Source of the DNA: Chryseobacterium gleum
Lineage (GTDB): Bacteria > Bacteroidota > Bacteroidia > Flavobacteriales_D > Crocinitomicaceae
Length of the DNA: 36,341 nucleotides
Assembly: GCA_945897565.1 (NCBI GenBank)
Contig: CAMDFN010000024.1
Location: 1 to 36,341, forward strand
Direction of reading: 5' to 3'
A model generated the notes under the pieces. The model saw nothing but the letters and a program-made list of their open reading frames with translations. It made no database searches and was not told the DNA's origin. Positions 17,911 through 27,293 of this stretch are shown piece by piece (within the stretch, counting starts at the first letter, position 1; every line of letters begins with the position of its first letter). The position numbers and the translations under genes were made by a program.

Positions 17911-20336
17911 TTTCTCAATTGCGCTGCACAATCATTTTCTAGTGCCTTTAAGATGCGTTGCATCGCTTTTTCTATTTGCGTTTCACTAAGTGTTTGGTGA
18001 CCATCTTGTAAATAGAAAGCCAGCGCATAAGATTTTTTACCTTCAGGTAAATTCTTTCCTTCGTAGACATCGAATAATTGGATGTCTTGTAAGAGTTTAG
18101 TTTCTGCTTTTTGAGCGCAGTGTTGAAGTGCTTGGTAAGTTGTGTTTTGATCTACAAGCAAAGAGAGGTCTCGTCTGACTGCAAATGACTTTGGTACTTC
18201 TTGGTAACGAATTTGTCGCTTAGCCGAAAGCTCAAGTAGCTTATTCCAATCAAATTGCGCATAATAAACCGGCTGCTTGAGGTCTAGTTCTTGTTGGAGT
18301 TGAGCGTTCACTTCTCCGAGTTCAACGAGTATTTGACGCTCACAGGTAATGCGCAGACCTTGTTTAAACAAGACAAGCGCTGCGCTTTCTTCTTTGCAGG
18401 CATGTGCAAGTCCAAAGCGCTCTAAAATAGCATAAACCTCCTTTTTGAGGCTAAAGAAGGAGTGGTTCTCAACCGTAGCCTGATACCAATTGGCTTGCGC
18501 TTGCTTACCAGTTAGCGCGATGGACAAACGCGGTGTTTCTCGATGTTTTTCTTGCTGCGTTTGGTAATCTTGACCAAATTCAAAAATTTGAAGGTCTGCT
18601 TGTTGTCTGTTCTGGTTGTAGGCCAAATTTTCTAAAAGACCAAAAAGTAGCGTTTGTCTGAGATGAGCAAGGTCTTGGCTCAAGGGGTTGAGCATGCTGA
18701 TAGCCGTGCCAAATGAAGCATCGAGCATTGCGCTATATTGTTTTTTAGTAAGAGAGTTGTTCATGACCTCATAAAAGCCGCGGCCAACTAGAAATTCGGC
18801 GGCTGTTTCTTTTTGAGCTTCCGAAGATTTTTCATTGAGCGCACTGAGGCTGTAATTCCATTTAGAGGGGAGCGCAATGCTGTTGAGCCCATATATGCGC
18901 AAAATTTCTTCAATGACATCTATGGGGCGCGTGACATCTATGCGGTAGGTGGGTACACTGAGGGTCCAGGTATCAGACTTGAAATCAATGATTTTGAAGT
19001 CTAAGTCCGTTAAGATCTGCTCAATTTGTGTGTTGGGGATATCATTCCCTATAAGATTCGTAATTTCTTGTTTGCTGAGGTCCAATTCAATTGGGCGTGG
19101 CACTTCGCCTAGGTATTCAAATGTTTTACTCTTGATCTGAGCACCAGTGAGCTCTTGCAATAAACCTACACAACGCAGCAGCGCAGTTTCGGTAAGTGCT
19201 GGGTCCACCCCGCGTTCAAAACGAAATGAGGCATCGGTGTTCAGGCCATGCTGACGCGCTGCTTTTCTAATATGAACAGCATCAAATAACGCAGCTTCAA
19301 TAAGGATATGAGTAGTCTGTTCTGAAACACTACTTTCAAGGCCACCTAAGACACCTGCCAAGCACAACACACCGTCTTTATTGGCGATCACGAGTTCGTG
19401 GCCTGCAAGTTTATAGTTGGTGTTATCGAGGCCAAGGAAGAGTTCATTTGTTTTTGCTGTGCGCACTTCTAGTGCGGTTCCGGTTTTATCTGCATCAAAA
19501 ATATGTAGCGGTGTGCCGAGTTCGCGCTGCACAAAATTACTGATGTCAACTACATTGTTGATGGGTTTGAGACCAACTGCTTTGAGTCTGTTTTGTAGCC
19601 ATTTGGGTGAGGGCCCAACCTGAACGCCGTTTAGTTCTAGGGCAAGGTAACGCTTGCAAGCCTCCCGATCTGATACTTGGATGTTTAAGCTCGGATAGGT
19701 TTGGTTTTGAAGTGTTGCAATAGCTGGCCACTGCAATTGAATTTGTGTCGAGTGATCGAGGTTGTGTTTGGCTTTGATGTCGCGGGCCACTCCGATATGG
19801 CCCATGGCATCGGCGCGGTTGGGGGTGAGTCCGATTTCTAGTTGGATATCGCGCTCTAAATTAAAAAAGTCGGCCGCTGCTTGCCCTACAGTTGCAGTTG
19901 CGGGTAGCACCAAAATACCGTCGTGGCTTGCGCCCATACCGAGTTCGTCTTCGGCGCAAAGCATGCCTTCTGAGGCCACACCTCTAATTTTTGCCTTTTT
20001 GATTTCAAACGCTTGGTCTGGTTGTGGATAAAGTGTGCAACCGACTGTTGCAACGATAACTTTTTGACCTGCCGCTACATTGGGCGCGCCACAAACAATT
20101 TGTAAGGGCTCAGCGCCACCGATGTTGACGGTGGTAACTTTGAGTTTGTCGGCATCTGGATGTTTTTGGCAGGTGAGCACCTCTCCAATGACAACGCCCT
20201 GAAGGCCTCCTTGAATTTCGTTGAAGGCCTCCAAGCCTTCCACTTCTAAGCCTGTTTGTGTAAGGATTTCACTCAGTTCTTCGGCAGAATAAGGGAAGTT
20301 TAGGTAAGATTTGAGCCAGTTATAGGATACTTTCAT
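17907..20336 (-). CDS. pheT: Phenylalanyl-tRNA synthetase beta subunit
   Basis: Partner of PheS in the alpha2-beta2 synthetase; it binds tRNA-Phe and edits Tyr-tRNA-Phe. The 809 residues match the bacterial family. Domains in order are: N-terminal MKVSYNWLKSYL, an EMAP/tRNA-binding OB fold (~40-155, HPDADKLKVTTVN and IVCGAPNVAAGQKV), B3/B4 editing region (NVVDISNFVQRELGTPLHIFDADK), B5 DNA-binding-like fold (~400-480), the catalytic-like core and a C-terminal FDX-ACB domain (FAVRRDLSLLVD). pheS is not adjacent. The start lies 17 bases inside the 3' end of murB, so the two are co-transcribed. Confidence 0.97.
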   Translation of the reverse strand: MKVSYNWLKSYLNFPYSAEELSEILTQTGLEVEGLEAFNEIQGGLQGVVIGEVLTCQKHPDADKLKVTTVNIGGAEPLQIVCGAPNVAAGQKVIVATVGCTLYPQPDQAFEIKKAKIRGVASEGMLCAEDELGMGASHDGILVLPATATVGQAAADFFNLERDIQLEIGLTPNRADAMGHIGVARDIKAKHNLDHSTQIQLQWPAIATLQNQTYPSLNIQVSDREACKRYLALELNGVQVGPSPKWLQNRLKAVGLKPINNVVDISNFVQRELGTPLHIFDADKTGTALEVRTAKTNELFLGLDNTNYKLAGHELVIANKDGVLCLAGVLGGLESSVSEQTTHILIEAALFDAVHIRKAARQHGLNTDASFRFERGVDPALTETALLRCVGLLQELTGAQIKSKTFEYLGEVPRPIELDLSKQEITNLIGNDIPNTQIEQILTDLDFKIIDFKSDTWTLSVPTYRIDVTRPIDVIEEILRIYGLNSIALPSKWNYSLSALNEKSSEAQKETAAEFLVGRGFYEVMNNSLTKKQYSAMLDASFGTAISMLNPLSQDLAHLRQTLLFGLLENLAYNQNRQQADLQIFEFGQDYQTQQEKHRETPRLSIALTGKQAQANWYQATVENHSFFSLKKEVYAILERFGLAHACKEESAALVLFKQGLRITCERQILVELGEVNAQLQQELDLKQPVYYAQFDWNKLLELSAKRQIRYQEVPKSFAVRRDLSLLVDQNTTYQALQHCAQKAETKLLQDIQLFDVYEGKNLPEGKKSYALAFYLQDGHQTLSETQIEKAMQRILKALENDCAAQLRN

Positions 20337-21345
20337 GGGAGGGAATGATATTGACTTCGCGTTCGAGTGTGACGCCGAATTGCGCTTGAATCGTTTGAAT
20401 AATATGCGTGGATAAATCTAAAATTTGTTGCCCTTTGCTGCCACCGTAATTGACCAACACCAGGGCTTGCTTTTCATGCACGCCGCAGCTGCCTTGTCGG
20501 TAGCCTTTGAGCCCAGCTTTTTCGATGAGCCAGCCCGCCGCCAATTTGACTTCTGTTTTTGAAATCACGTAATGAGATACATCGGGGAATTTGGCTAGAA
20601 TACCTTCAAAAACCGCAAGGCCAATGACCGGATTTTTGAAAAAACTTCCGGCATTTCCGAGGATTTTTGGGTCGGGTAGTTTAGACTGTCTAATGGCAAT
20701 TACAGCTTCAGAAATATCGCGAATAGTAGGGTTTGTAATTCCTTTTGTTGCTAATTCTTGCTGAATGGCGCCATAACTTGTTTGAAGCGATGCATTGCGA
20801 TCCAGCGCAAACGTGACGTCGGTAATGATGTATTGCTTTTTCAAGGCCCTTTTAAATACACTTTCGCGGTAGCCAAATTGGCATTGTTCTTTGTTGAAGG
20901 TGTGGACTTCGCCAGTGGCAATATGATATGCGCTGAGTTCGTGAAATACATCTTTGATTTCTACGCCGTAAGCACCGATATTTTGCATCGGGCTTGCGCC
21001 TACAGAACCAGGAATGAGCGAAAGGTTCTCTAGACCCGCCCAATTGTTGGCGATGCAGTGCTGTACAAAAGAGTGCCAGTTTTCACCTGCACCCGCCTTG
21101 ACAAAAATCTTGCGCTGATCTTGATTTACCACAGCAACGCCTTTGATTTCGTTGCGCAACACGAGGCCTGTAAAATCTTGGGTAAAGAGCATGTTGCTGC
21201 CACCGCCAAGGATCAATAAGTCTTCTTGCGGATAGGCATTCAGGCAGATTTTCAATTCATTTATGTTGGAAAAAGCAGCAAAGTATTTGGCTTTGACATC
21301 GATTCCAAAGGTGTTGAATGGTTGTAGGCTGTAGTTGTGCTCCAT
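20320..21345 (-). CDS. murB: UDP-N-acetylenolpyruvoylglucosamine reductase MurB
   Basis: FAD enzyme reducing UDP-GlcNAc-enolpyruvate to UDP-MurNAc, the second step of peptidoglycan precursor synthesis. The frame is open to an ATG at 21438, but I start at 21345 (MEHNYSLQPFNTFGID). This gives 341 residues, places the conserved N-terminus first, and leaves a TAACTTTG promoter element just upstream. Motifs: LGGGSNML (46-53), SVGASPMQNIGAYG (114-127), the type I FGYRESVFK (157-165), catalytic Ser234 in GNAGSFFKNP, and LEREVNIIP near the end with the catalytic Glu. It overlaps pheT by 17 bases. Confidence 0.96.
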   Translation of the reverse strand: MEHNYSLQPFNTFGIDVKAKYFAAFSNINELKICLNAYPQEDLLILGGGSNMLFTQDFTGLVLRNEIKGVAVVNQDQRKIFVKAGAGENWHSFVQHCIANNWAGLENLSLIPGSVGASPMQNIGAYGVEIKDVFHELSAYHIATGEVHTFNKEQCQFGYRESVFKRALKKQYIITDVTFALDRNASLQTSYGAIQQELATKGITNPTIRDISEAVIAIRQSKLPDPKILGNAGSFFKNPVIGLAVFEGILAKFPDVSHYVISKTEVKLAAGWLIEKAGLKGYRQGSCGVHEKQALVLVNYGGSKGQQILDLSTHIIQTIQAQFGVTLEREVNIIPSHESIL

Positions 21346-21353
21346 TTGTAGCC

Positions 21354-21361
21354 CAAAGTTA
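21354..21361 (-). promoter_or_regulatory. -7 promoter element (TAACTTTG) of murB-pheT
   Basis: An exact TAnnTTTG match ending eight bases before the murB ATG at 21345. It lies in the gap after the lipase-like gene and supports the shorter MurB start. Confidence 0.5.
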
Positions 21362-21385
21362 GAAATATTGTCGTGAAGATATGCG

Positions 21386-22207
21386 CTACGGCCTAAAATA
21401 TCCCTCATCTGTTGGCCCAATCCAATGAAACCAATCATAGTAGGCGAGGTGATGACTTTTGATAAAGCCTAGTTTTTTCTTGGGGTAGGCAGCCGGTATA
21501 TAAACACGTCCACCTTTAGTAGTGGCGGGCAGTTGCTCAATTCCGACTACAGGTGCTTGAGGAGCAATGCCGTCCTGTAGAAAGATAGCGTCTGCTGCTT
21601 TTTGATCGGCGCGCGCACCGTATTGCCAAACCTCTTCAAAGAGCGCCCAATTTCTGCCCGCCGTATTTGCGCCTTCCGGAGACAAAATGAGTGCCTTTCC
21701 AAAATCGACAGAACCCTCTAAAATGTCCATCATGCCTAGCATATAGGCGTAACCCATGCTATGACATACGAAATGCACTTTACCCGGGCTCGCTCCGTTT
21801 AGTTCAGCTCTGAGCGCCATTCCGGCAATACGACCATTCTCGACGCGCATTTGAAAACCACTCTCGTTGATCGCTTTGTTGAGTACCCAACGGCTTTCTT
21901 TTCTCAGCCAGCAAAATCTAGAAAATAAATACGAGCGAAGCGCTTTAGACATTTTGCGGTGCGTGGAGGTATATATGGGATGATGTGCATCAAAGTAGAA
22001 GGCTTTGGAATTCGGGAAGCGCTTTTGAATGCTGTCGTCGAGTTTGTACCAATAACCCGTCGGGTCTTTAAAATGCAATTGGTTGTCTGGAAGTTCTTGG
22101 TCGTATTTTGGTCCGCGGTAGCCGTTGATAAAAACAATGTAATCTTGACTCATGGCCATTGCATAGATAAAATTGAAAACAACGAAGAATAGCGCCCTAT
22201 TTGCCAT
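21386..22207 (-). CDS. Exported lipase-like alpha/beta hydrolase
   Basis: A secreted or periplasmic protein of 273 residues. The start at 22207 gives a clean signal peptide (MANRALFFVVFNFIYAMAMS-Q); the frame is open to an ATG at 22231, which would add eight residues and lengthen the overlap with the upstream gene from 11 to 35 bases. The mature protein opens with YIVFINGYRGPKYD, a typical first strand plus oxyanion loop, and has a nucleophile elbow CHSMGYAYMLG (Ser150 with this start). A late His in SHHLAYYDWFHW may complete the triad; the acid is not assigned. Family and substrate are unknown. It is probably co-transcribed with the DUF2459 gene. Confidence 0.75.
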   Translation of the reverse strand: MANRALFFVVFNFIYAMAMSQDYIVFINGYRGPKYDQELPDNQLHFKDPTGYWYKLDDSIQKRFPNSKAFYFDAHHPIYTSTHRKMSKALRSYLFSRFCWLRKESRWVLNKAINESGFQMRVENGRIAGMALRAELNGASPGKVHFVCHSMGYAYMLGMMDILEGSVDFGKALILSPEGANTAGRNWALFEEVWQYGARADQKAADAIFLQDGIAPQAPVVGIEQLPATTKGGRVYIPAAYPKKKLGFIKSHHLAYYDWFHWIGPTDEGYFRP

Positions 22208-22937
22208 ATTGATAAAAGATGCCACCGGCAAAGGCAGTCCAGTAGCAGGCTTTTTGCTGACAAGCTTTGAGGCCAGCGTTTACCCATGAGTTGCAGGTGA
22301 AAAAAAGACTATACCGACCTGTGGCTGCATAGTAAGCATCGTTGCCCGTAACCACCCCTGGCATGGTTGCTTTGATGTATTTTGTATGGCCATTTCTTTT
22401 GTGCTCCAAAGTTCTTTCGATGTAGTGAACCAGTTTGCGGTATTGCTTTTCGGTGAGCTGCAGGCGGATGTTAGGGCGGTCGTCTAGGAGTTGTTGGTAG
22501 TAGGTGGCGTGAATGGCAGATGGGCCAAGGCCAAATGGAACGGTGAGCGCAGTTTTGAGGGTGAGGTCGGCCCAGGTGGGCGTATTCATGTAAAATGTTT
22601 GGTCTCCCCAACCGATAGAAACGAGTTGGCTGCTGCTGTCTTTGAAGGCCGTATTGCTCAACGGGAATTCAGTGCGCCAGTCTTTGATGTGGTTGCAAAC
22701 CGGTAAGATAAAGTCGGTGTGCACGCCTGATTTCATGAGGAATACTTCAATGTTCGCTCCTTTGTTGTGCTGCCCTTTAACAGGAATTCTTGACAAGATA
22801 AAAGTGGCAAGGACATATAAAAGAATGGCTGAACCCAAGAAAGTAAAGAAATAGCCACTTATTTTTTTGACCCGCTTGAATAGATTGCGTGCTTTACGTG
22901 TTTGATACCAGCGGAGTTTGCGTTTTTTTTCTTTCAT
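22197..22937 (-). CDS. DUF2459 (TIGR02117-type) membrane-anchored protein
   Basis: A protein of 246 residues with a very basic N-terminus, one transmembrane segment at ~28-49 (YFFTFLGSAILLYVLATFIL) and a periplasmic domain. Signature stretches of the DUF2459/TIGR02117 family are visible: SGVHTDFILPV with His73, IGWGDQTFYMNTPTW (108-122) and a conserved-Cys motif TCNSWVNAGLKA with Cys215. Cys215 and His73 suggest a thiol-hydrolase-like active site, but this is inference; the family has no established function that I can name. It overlaps the start of the lipase-like gene by 11 bases. Confidence 0.82.
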   Translation of the reverse strand: MKEKKRKLRWYQTRKARNLFKRVKKISGYFFTFLGSAILLYVLATFILSRIPVKGQHNKGANIEVFLMKSGVHTDFILPVCNHIKDWRTEFPLSNTAFKDSSSQLVSIGWGDQTFYMNTPTWADLTLKTALTVPFGLGPSAIHATYYQQLLDDRPNIRLQLTEKQYRKLVHYIERTLEHKRNGHTKYIKATMPGVVTGNDAYYAATGRYSLFFTCNSWVNAGLKACQQKACYWTAFAGGIFYQYGK

Positions 22938-22947
22938 ATGTGTATAA

Positions 22948-22955
22948 CAAAGTTA
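22948..22955 (-). promoter_or_regulatory. -7 promoter element (TAACTTTG) of the DUF2459-lipase pair
   Basis: An exact TAnnTTTG match ten bases before the ATG at 22937. It is paired with a divergent element for the protease gene 30 bases away. Confidence 0.5.
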
Positions 22956-22985
22956 AACTTTCTGAGCAATTTGCCTAGTGTTGCT

Positions 22986-22993
22986 TATTTTTG
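22986..22993 (+). promoter_or_regulatory. -7 promoter element (TATTTTTG) of the S41 protease-ettA operon
   Basis: An exact TAnnTTTG match 21 bases before the ATG at 23015. Confidence 0.5.
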
Positions 22994-23014
22994 TAATTCG
23001 TAAATTTTACTGAC

Positions 23015-24601
23015 ATGCGCCTACTATTATTAAGTTTGAGCTGTGCAATGAGCACGCTCGTTTTTGCACAACAAACAGATGCAGCAGCAGCTGCCGCGAG
23101 AAAAATGACCGAAGTACTCTACAACGTAGAGCGTTTTTATGTCGATGCACCCAATGCAGACAAACTATCAGAGGCAGCTATTGTTGCACTATTAGAAGAA
23201 CTCGATCCACATTCTACTTACATTCCAAAAGAAGACCTCGACGACGCCCAAATGCAAATCAACGGCAGTTTTGTCGGGATCGGCGTTCGTTTTCAGCTCA
23301 TGAAAGACACCATTAGTGTGGTGGCCACCATCCCAGGTGGCCCATCTGAAAAACTCGGCATTTTACCAGGTGATCAAATTGTACAAGTAGATGGTCAAAA
23401 TGTCGCTGGAATCAGCATCAAAAATGACCAAGTGCGTCAGAAACTCATGGGTGACCTCGGCACCAAAGTAAAAGTAACCGTCAATCGCAAAGGCAAGCTC
23501 TTTGACTTCAACATTACCCGCGACAAAATTCCGGTATTTTCAGTAGATGCCGCCTACATGATCGACAAAGAAATTGGTTATATCAAGCTCAATAGCTTTT
23601 CCAAAACTACGGTACAAGAGGTGCAAAATGCATTGATCAGCCTTAAAGAACAAGGCATGAAAAGCCTCATATTTGATTTGCAAGGCAATGGCGGAGGTTT
23701 GCTAGATGCTGCCCACAAACTCGCCGACGAATTTCTTTCCGGGGACAAACTCGTCGTCTATTCAGAAGGCAGAGCCCAGCCGCGCTACGATCTCAAAGCC
23801 GGCAAAAAAGGACTTTTTGAAGATGGACCACTGATTATTTTAACCGACGAATACGCAGCCAGTGCCAGTGAAATCTTATCGGGTGCCATCCAAGATTGGG
23901 ACCGCGGCCTTATTGTTGGTCGCCGCACCTACGGAAAAGGCCTTGTGCAACGCCCTATGCCCTTGAGCGATGGTTCCGAAATGCGCCTCACCATTGCACG
24001 CTATTACACGCCAACAGGGCGCCATATTCAAAAGCCCTATCAAGATACCGAAACGTATCGCAAAGACCTCAATCAGCGTTACCTCAACGGCGAATTTTTC
24101 TTGAAAGATTCCATCAAAATGCCAGACTCCCTGATGTATAAAACACTCAAAACCAAGCGCACAGTATACGGTGGCGGCGGCATCATGCCCGACGTATTCG
24201 TGGCGTTAGACACCACCGAAAGCAGTACGTATTTTTCTAAACTCATTCAGGGCGGGCATGTCAATAACTTTGCATTTAAATACATCAATGCCAACAGAGC
24301 AGCATTGAAAGCGCAATACCCAGATATTACAGTCTTTAAGAATAATTTCACCTGTGATCAAGCCTTTATGGCTGCGTTTTTTGCGCATGTCAGCCAAGAA
24401 GATTCCACCTTGTTATTTGACGAGAAAGAATATATCCTAAGTGAAAAGCTCATTAAGTTGCGCTTGAAAGCAGTTTTGGCCCAAGACCTCTGGAGCACCA
24501 ACGAAATGTTTCAAATCTACAATCAAACCAACGAAATTCTTCAAGAAGCCATTGAAGTCTTGCAGAGCAGAGCATACAGCAAATACGAACTCGATAAATA
24601 A
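23015..24601 (+). CDS. S41-family C-terminal processing protease (CtpA/Prc type)
   Basis: A periplasmic serine protease of 528 residues that trims or degrades envelope proteins from the C-terminus. The signal peptide is MRLLLLSLSCAMSTLVFAQ. An N-terminal helical region (EELDPHSTYIPKED) is followed by a PDZ domain at ~80-165 (GSFVGIGVRFQ, GPSEKLGILPGDQIVQVDGQ). The S41 core includes IGYIKLNSFS and FDLQGNGGG. The catalytic Ser283 lies in EYAASASEILSG and the base Lys308 in YGKGLVQ; the 25-residue separation equals that in characterised Ctp enzymes. About 170 residues after the core form a family-specific tail. ettA follows after five bases. Confidence 0.94.
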   Translation: MRLLLLSLSCAMSTLVFAQQTDAAAAAARKMTEVLYNVERFYVDAPNADKLSEAAIVALLEELDPHSTYIPKEDLDDAQMQINGSFVGIGVRFQLMKDTISVVATIPGGPSEKLGILPGDQIVQVDGQNVAGISIKNDQVRQKLMGDLGTKVKVTVNRKGKLFDFNITRDKIPVFSVDAAYMIDKEIGYIKLNSFSKTTVQEVQNALISLKEQGMKSLIFDLQGNGGGLLDAAHKLADEFLSGDKLVVYSEGRAQPRYDLKAGKKGLFEDGPLIILTDEYAASASEILSGAIQDWDRGLIVGRRTYGKGLVQRPMPLSDGSEMRLTIARYYTPTGRHIQKPYQDTETYRKDLNQRYLNGEFFLKDSIKMPDSLMYKTLKTKRTVYGGGGIMPDVFVALDTTESSTYFSKLIQGGHVNNFAFKYINANRAALKAQYPDITVFKNNFTCDQAFMAAFFAHVSQEDSTLLFDEKEYILSEKLIKLRLKAVLAQDLWSTNEMFQIYNQTNEILQEAIEVLQSRAYSKYELDK

Positions 24602-24606
24602 GCAAT

Positions 24607-26289
24607 ATGTCAGACGACAAAAAAATCATTTTCTCCATGGTTGGGGTGTCAAAAGTGACACCTCAAGGCAAACAAATCATTAAAAACATTTATCTATCCT
24701 TCTTTTATGGTGCCAAAATCGGCATCATTGGTCTGAACGGTTCGGGTAAGTCAACCGTCATGAAAATCATTGCTGGGCTAGACAAAGCCTTTCAAGGAGA
24801 TGTCGTGTTCTCACCTGGTTATTCTGTGGGCTACTTGCCCCAAGAGCCCGATCTTGACCCCAACAAAACCGTACGAGATATCGTACTCGAGGGCGCACAA
24901 GAAATTGTAGATGTACTTGCCGAATACGAAGAAATCAACAATTCCTTTATGGATGAAGACATCATGTCTGACCCCGACAAAATGGACAAACTCATTGCGC
25001 GCCAAGGCGAAGTGCAAGATAAAATTGATGCGCTAGATGCCTGGGAGCTCGACACCAAAATTGAGCGCGCCATGGACGCCCTGCGCTGCCCACCAGACGA
25101 CCAACTCATCGGTACACTTTCTGGTGGAGAGCGCCGCAGAGTGGCGCTTTGCCGTTTGCTTTTGCAAAATCCAGATGTACTTTTGCTAGATGAGCCAACC
25201 AACCACTTAGATGCAGAATCCATCGATTGGCTTGAGCAACACCTCCAGCAATACAAAGGAACCGTTATTGCCGTTACCCACGACCGCTACTTCCTAGACA
25301 ACGTAGCAGGCTGGATCCTCGAGCTCGACCGCGGCGAAGGCATTCCTTGGAAAGGCAATTACACTTCTTGGCTCGAGCAAAAAGGAAAGCGTTTGCAAGA
25401 AGAAGAAAAAACAGAATCTAAACGCCAGAAAATGTTGGCCCGCGAGCTCGAGTGGGTGCGCATGAACCCCAAAGCGCGTCAGGCCAAAAGCAAAGCCCGT
25501 TTGCAGAACTACGACAAAATGTTGTCTGCCGATTCCCGTGAAAAAGAAGCCAAACTCGAAATGCCAATTCCGAATGGCCCACGCTTAGGCAACAACGTCA
25601 TTGACGCGCTGCATGTCGGCAAGGCCTTTGGCGACAAACTCCTCTACGACGACCTCAACTTTAAATTACCACCTGCCGGTATCGTAGGTATCATCGGGCC
25701 AAACGGCGCGGGTAAAACCACTATTTTCAAAATGATCATGGCAGAACTTGCTGCAGACCATGGTGAGTTTACGGTTGGCGAAACAGTTAAAATCGGCTAC
25801 GTTGACCAAAGCCACAAAGATATCCATCCAGACAAAACAGTCTTTGATGTCGTGTCTAATGGCCTAGAATATGTCGAGGTGGGCAACGACAAAATAAACT
25901 CCCGCGCCTATTTATCAAAATTCAACTTCAATGGCTCAGATCAAAACAAAAAGGTGGGCATCCTCTCTGGGGGTGAGCGCAACCGTTTGCATTTGGCCAT
26001 GACCCTCAAGACCGAAGCCAATGTGCTCTTGCTCGATGAGCCCACCAACGACATCGATATCAATACACTCCGTGCCTTAGAAGAAGGCATTGAAAACTTC
26101 GCTGGCTGTGCAGTAGTCATTTCCCACGACCGCTGGTTTTTAGACCGCATCTGTACGCATATCCTTGCTTTTGAAGGCGATTCTCAAGTGTATTGGTTTG
26201 AAGGTTCTTATTCCGAGTACGAAGAAAACCGCAAAAAACGCCTCGGCGACTCCGGCCCTAAACGCATACGCTACAGAAGTTTGAGTTAA
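24607..26289 (+). CDS. ettA: Energy-dependent translational throttle protein EttA (ABC-F)
   Basis: A ribosome-associated ABC-F ATPase of 560 residues with two nucleotide-binding domains and no membrane segments. It acts at the E site to gate the first elongation step according to the ADP/ATP ratio. NBD1 has GLNGSGKST (42-50), LSGGERRRVAL and LLLDEPTNHLD. The charged linker carries the EttA-type P-site-tRNA motif (EWVRMNPKARQAKSKARL). NBD2 has GPNGAGKTT, LSGGERNRLHLAM and LLLDEPTNDID. Gene spacing implies an operon with the protease. The stop codon overlaps the end of the convergent phospholipase-like gene by four bases. Confidence 0.96.
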   Translation: MSDDKKIIFSMVGVSKVTPQGKQIIKNIYLSFFYGAKIGIIGLNGSGKSTVMKIIAGLDKAFQGDVVFSPGYSVGYLPQEPDLDPNKTVRDIVLEGAQEIVDVLAEYEEINNSFMDEDIMSDPDKMDKLIARQGEVQDKIDALDAWELDTKIERAMDALRCPPDDQLIGTLSGGERRRVALCRLLLQNPDVLLLDEPTNHLDAESIDWLEQHLQQYKGTVIAVTHDRYFLDNVAGWILELDRGEGIPWKGNYTSWLEQKGKRLQEEEKTESKRQKMLARELEWVRMNPKARQAKSKARLQNYDKMLSADSREKEAKLEMPIPNGPRLGNNVIDALHVGKAFGDKLLYDDLNFKLPPAGIVGIIGPNGAGKTTIFKMIMAELAADHGEFTVGETVKIGYVDQSHKDIHPDKTVFDVVSNGLEYVEVGNDKINSRAYLSKFNFNGSDQNKKVGILSGGERNRLHLAMTLKTEANVLLLDEPTNDIDINTLRALEEGIENFAGCAVVISHDRWFLDRICTHILAFEGDSQVYWFEGSYSEYEENRKKRLGDSGPKRIRYRSLS

Positions 26290-27293
26290 TGACAACTCCG
26301 TTGTTTCCAACGGGAATGTGTTTTTAGAATCGAATCGTTTTCTGAGAGATCGTTTTTTTGATTGGTTTGTAATTTGAGTTGACTTAAATCAGGCTGCCCG
26401 GCGTCTACCCATGCTGTGTACCACACACTACTCACCATAAGAATAGCAGCGCGCAAGCGGCGCTCTACCATGCCATTTAGGCTTTTGTGATACGCCTTGC
26501 AAAATTTTCTCGCGTAAACTTTTGTAAGGGTGCTGCCGCGTTGTTCGTAGCTGTATTTTTCAGCGGGGCCAATTTGTGCACTCACTTGCTTTTCAAACTT
26601 CAATACAGAGTCTAGGGCGGCATGCGAGGCGCGAACAGCGGCCCAAATTTCTTTTTGGACCGAAGGCAGGTAACGCGCTTTACCAATCCAATAATTATAG
26701 TTTTCAGCTTGTAGCTCAATCAAGCGGCTTTCCCAGAGGCCATGGATGCCGTACTGATTGGTGAGCTGCCCGTTGTAGTTTTCGGTGGTGTGCAGCGGCA
26801 CATGCGCATCGGCAATGTAGTGGCCAATTTCCGCTGCATATTTCAAAGTGAGCGTCAGGTCTTGGGTTTCAAATGCTTTTTGCAAGCGGTATTTCATGCG
26901 CACCACATGCCAAGGCACAATTCCGTAGGCCTGCAGGGTGTCTTCGGTGTGGCAATCTATGGCTTGTTGCCAATTTTGTGGCAGGTTCCAAAACGGATCT
27001 TGGCCTCTGCTGTAGTAATGATCGAGGTCGATGTAGTGGCGCGCTGCTTCTTGCTGTACGGCATAACGGCGTTGGTCAGGAGCAACAGATTGGCTGATGA
27101 GGTAGGGGAGGTGCTGCATAAAAACAGCCTGCAATTCTGGGGGTAAGAGATAGACTGCAAATTCGTTGATGCGCTCGTGCCCAGCAAAGCCCCATTGTGA
27201 ATTTTGCTTGGTTTGGCTGCGAGCAAAGAATAGCCCCATTAGGATGAGGCCTGAAATGAGCTTAAGCTTCTTGTAGTTTGATAAGTTTGCCAT
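26286..27293 (-). CDS. Zinc-dependent phospholipase C / S1-P1 nuclease-like exported protein
   Basis: An exported protein of 335 residues with a hydrophobic signal (LKLISGLILMGLFFARS). The mature part begins near a conserved Trp (WGFAGHERIN, with Trp34 and His39), as in zinc-dependent phospholipases C and S1/P1 nucleases, whose mature N-terminal Trp binds zinc. Further probable metal ligands are in ARHYIDLDHYY, the helix EIGHYIADAHVPLH, and GIHGLWESRL. Whether it cleaves phospholipids or nucleic acids cannot be told. The ATG at 27293 lies inside the 3' end of comB (32-base overlap), so it is co-transcribed. Confidence 0.83.
   Translation of the reverse strand: MANLSNYKKLKLISGLILMGLFFARSQTKQNSQWGFAGHERINEFAVYLLPPELQAVFMQHLPYLISQSVAPDQRRYAVQQEAARHYIDLDHYYSRGQDPFWNLPQNWQQAIDCHTEDTLQAYGIVPWHVVRMKYRLQKAFETQDLTLTLKYAAEIGHYIADAHVPLHTTENYNGQLTNQYGIHGLWESRLIELQAENYNYWIGKARYLPSVQKEIWAAVRASHAALDSVLKFEKQVSAQIGPAEKYSYEQRGSTLTKVYARKFCKAYHKSLNGMVERRLRAAILMVSSVWYTAWVDAGQPDLSQLKLQTNQKNDLSENDSILKTHSRWKQRSCH

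Noticed and set aside
21346-21438. 31-residue N-terminal extension of MurB
   Set aside because: It runs through the promoter element and into the 3' end of the upstream gene; MurB begins at MEHNYSLQ.
24831-25256. 141-residue open frame antisense to ettA
   Set aside because: Ser-rich low-complexity translation opposite a conserved gene, with no start context.
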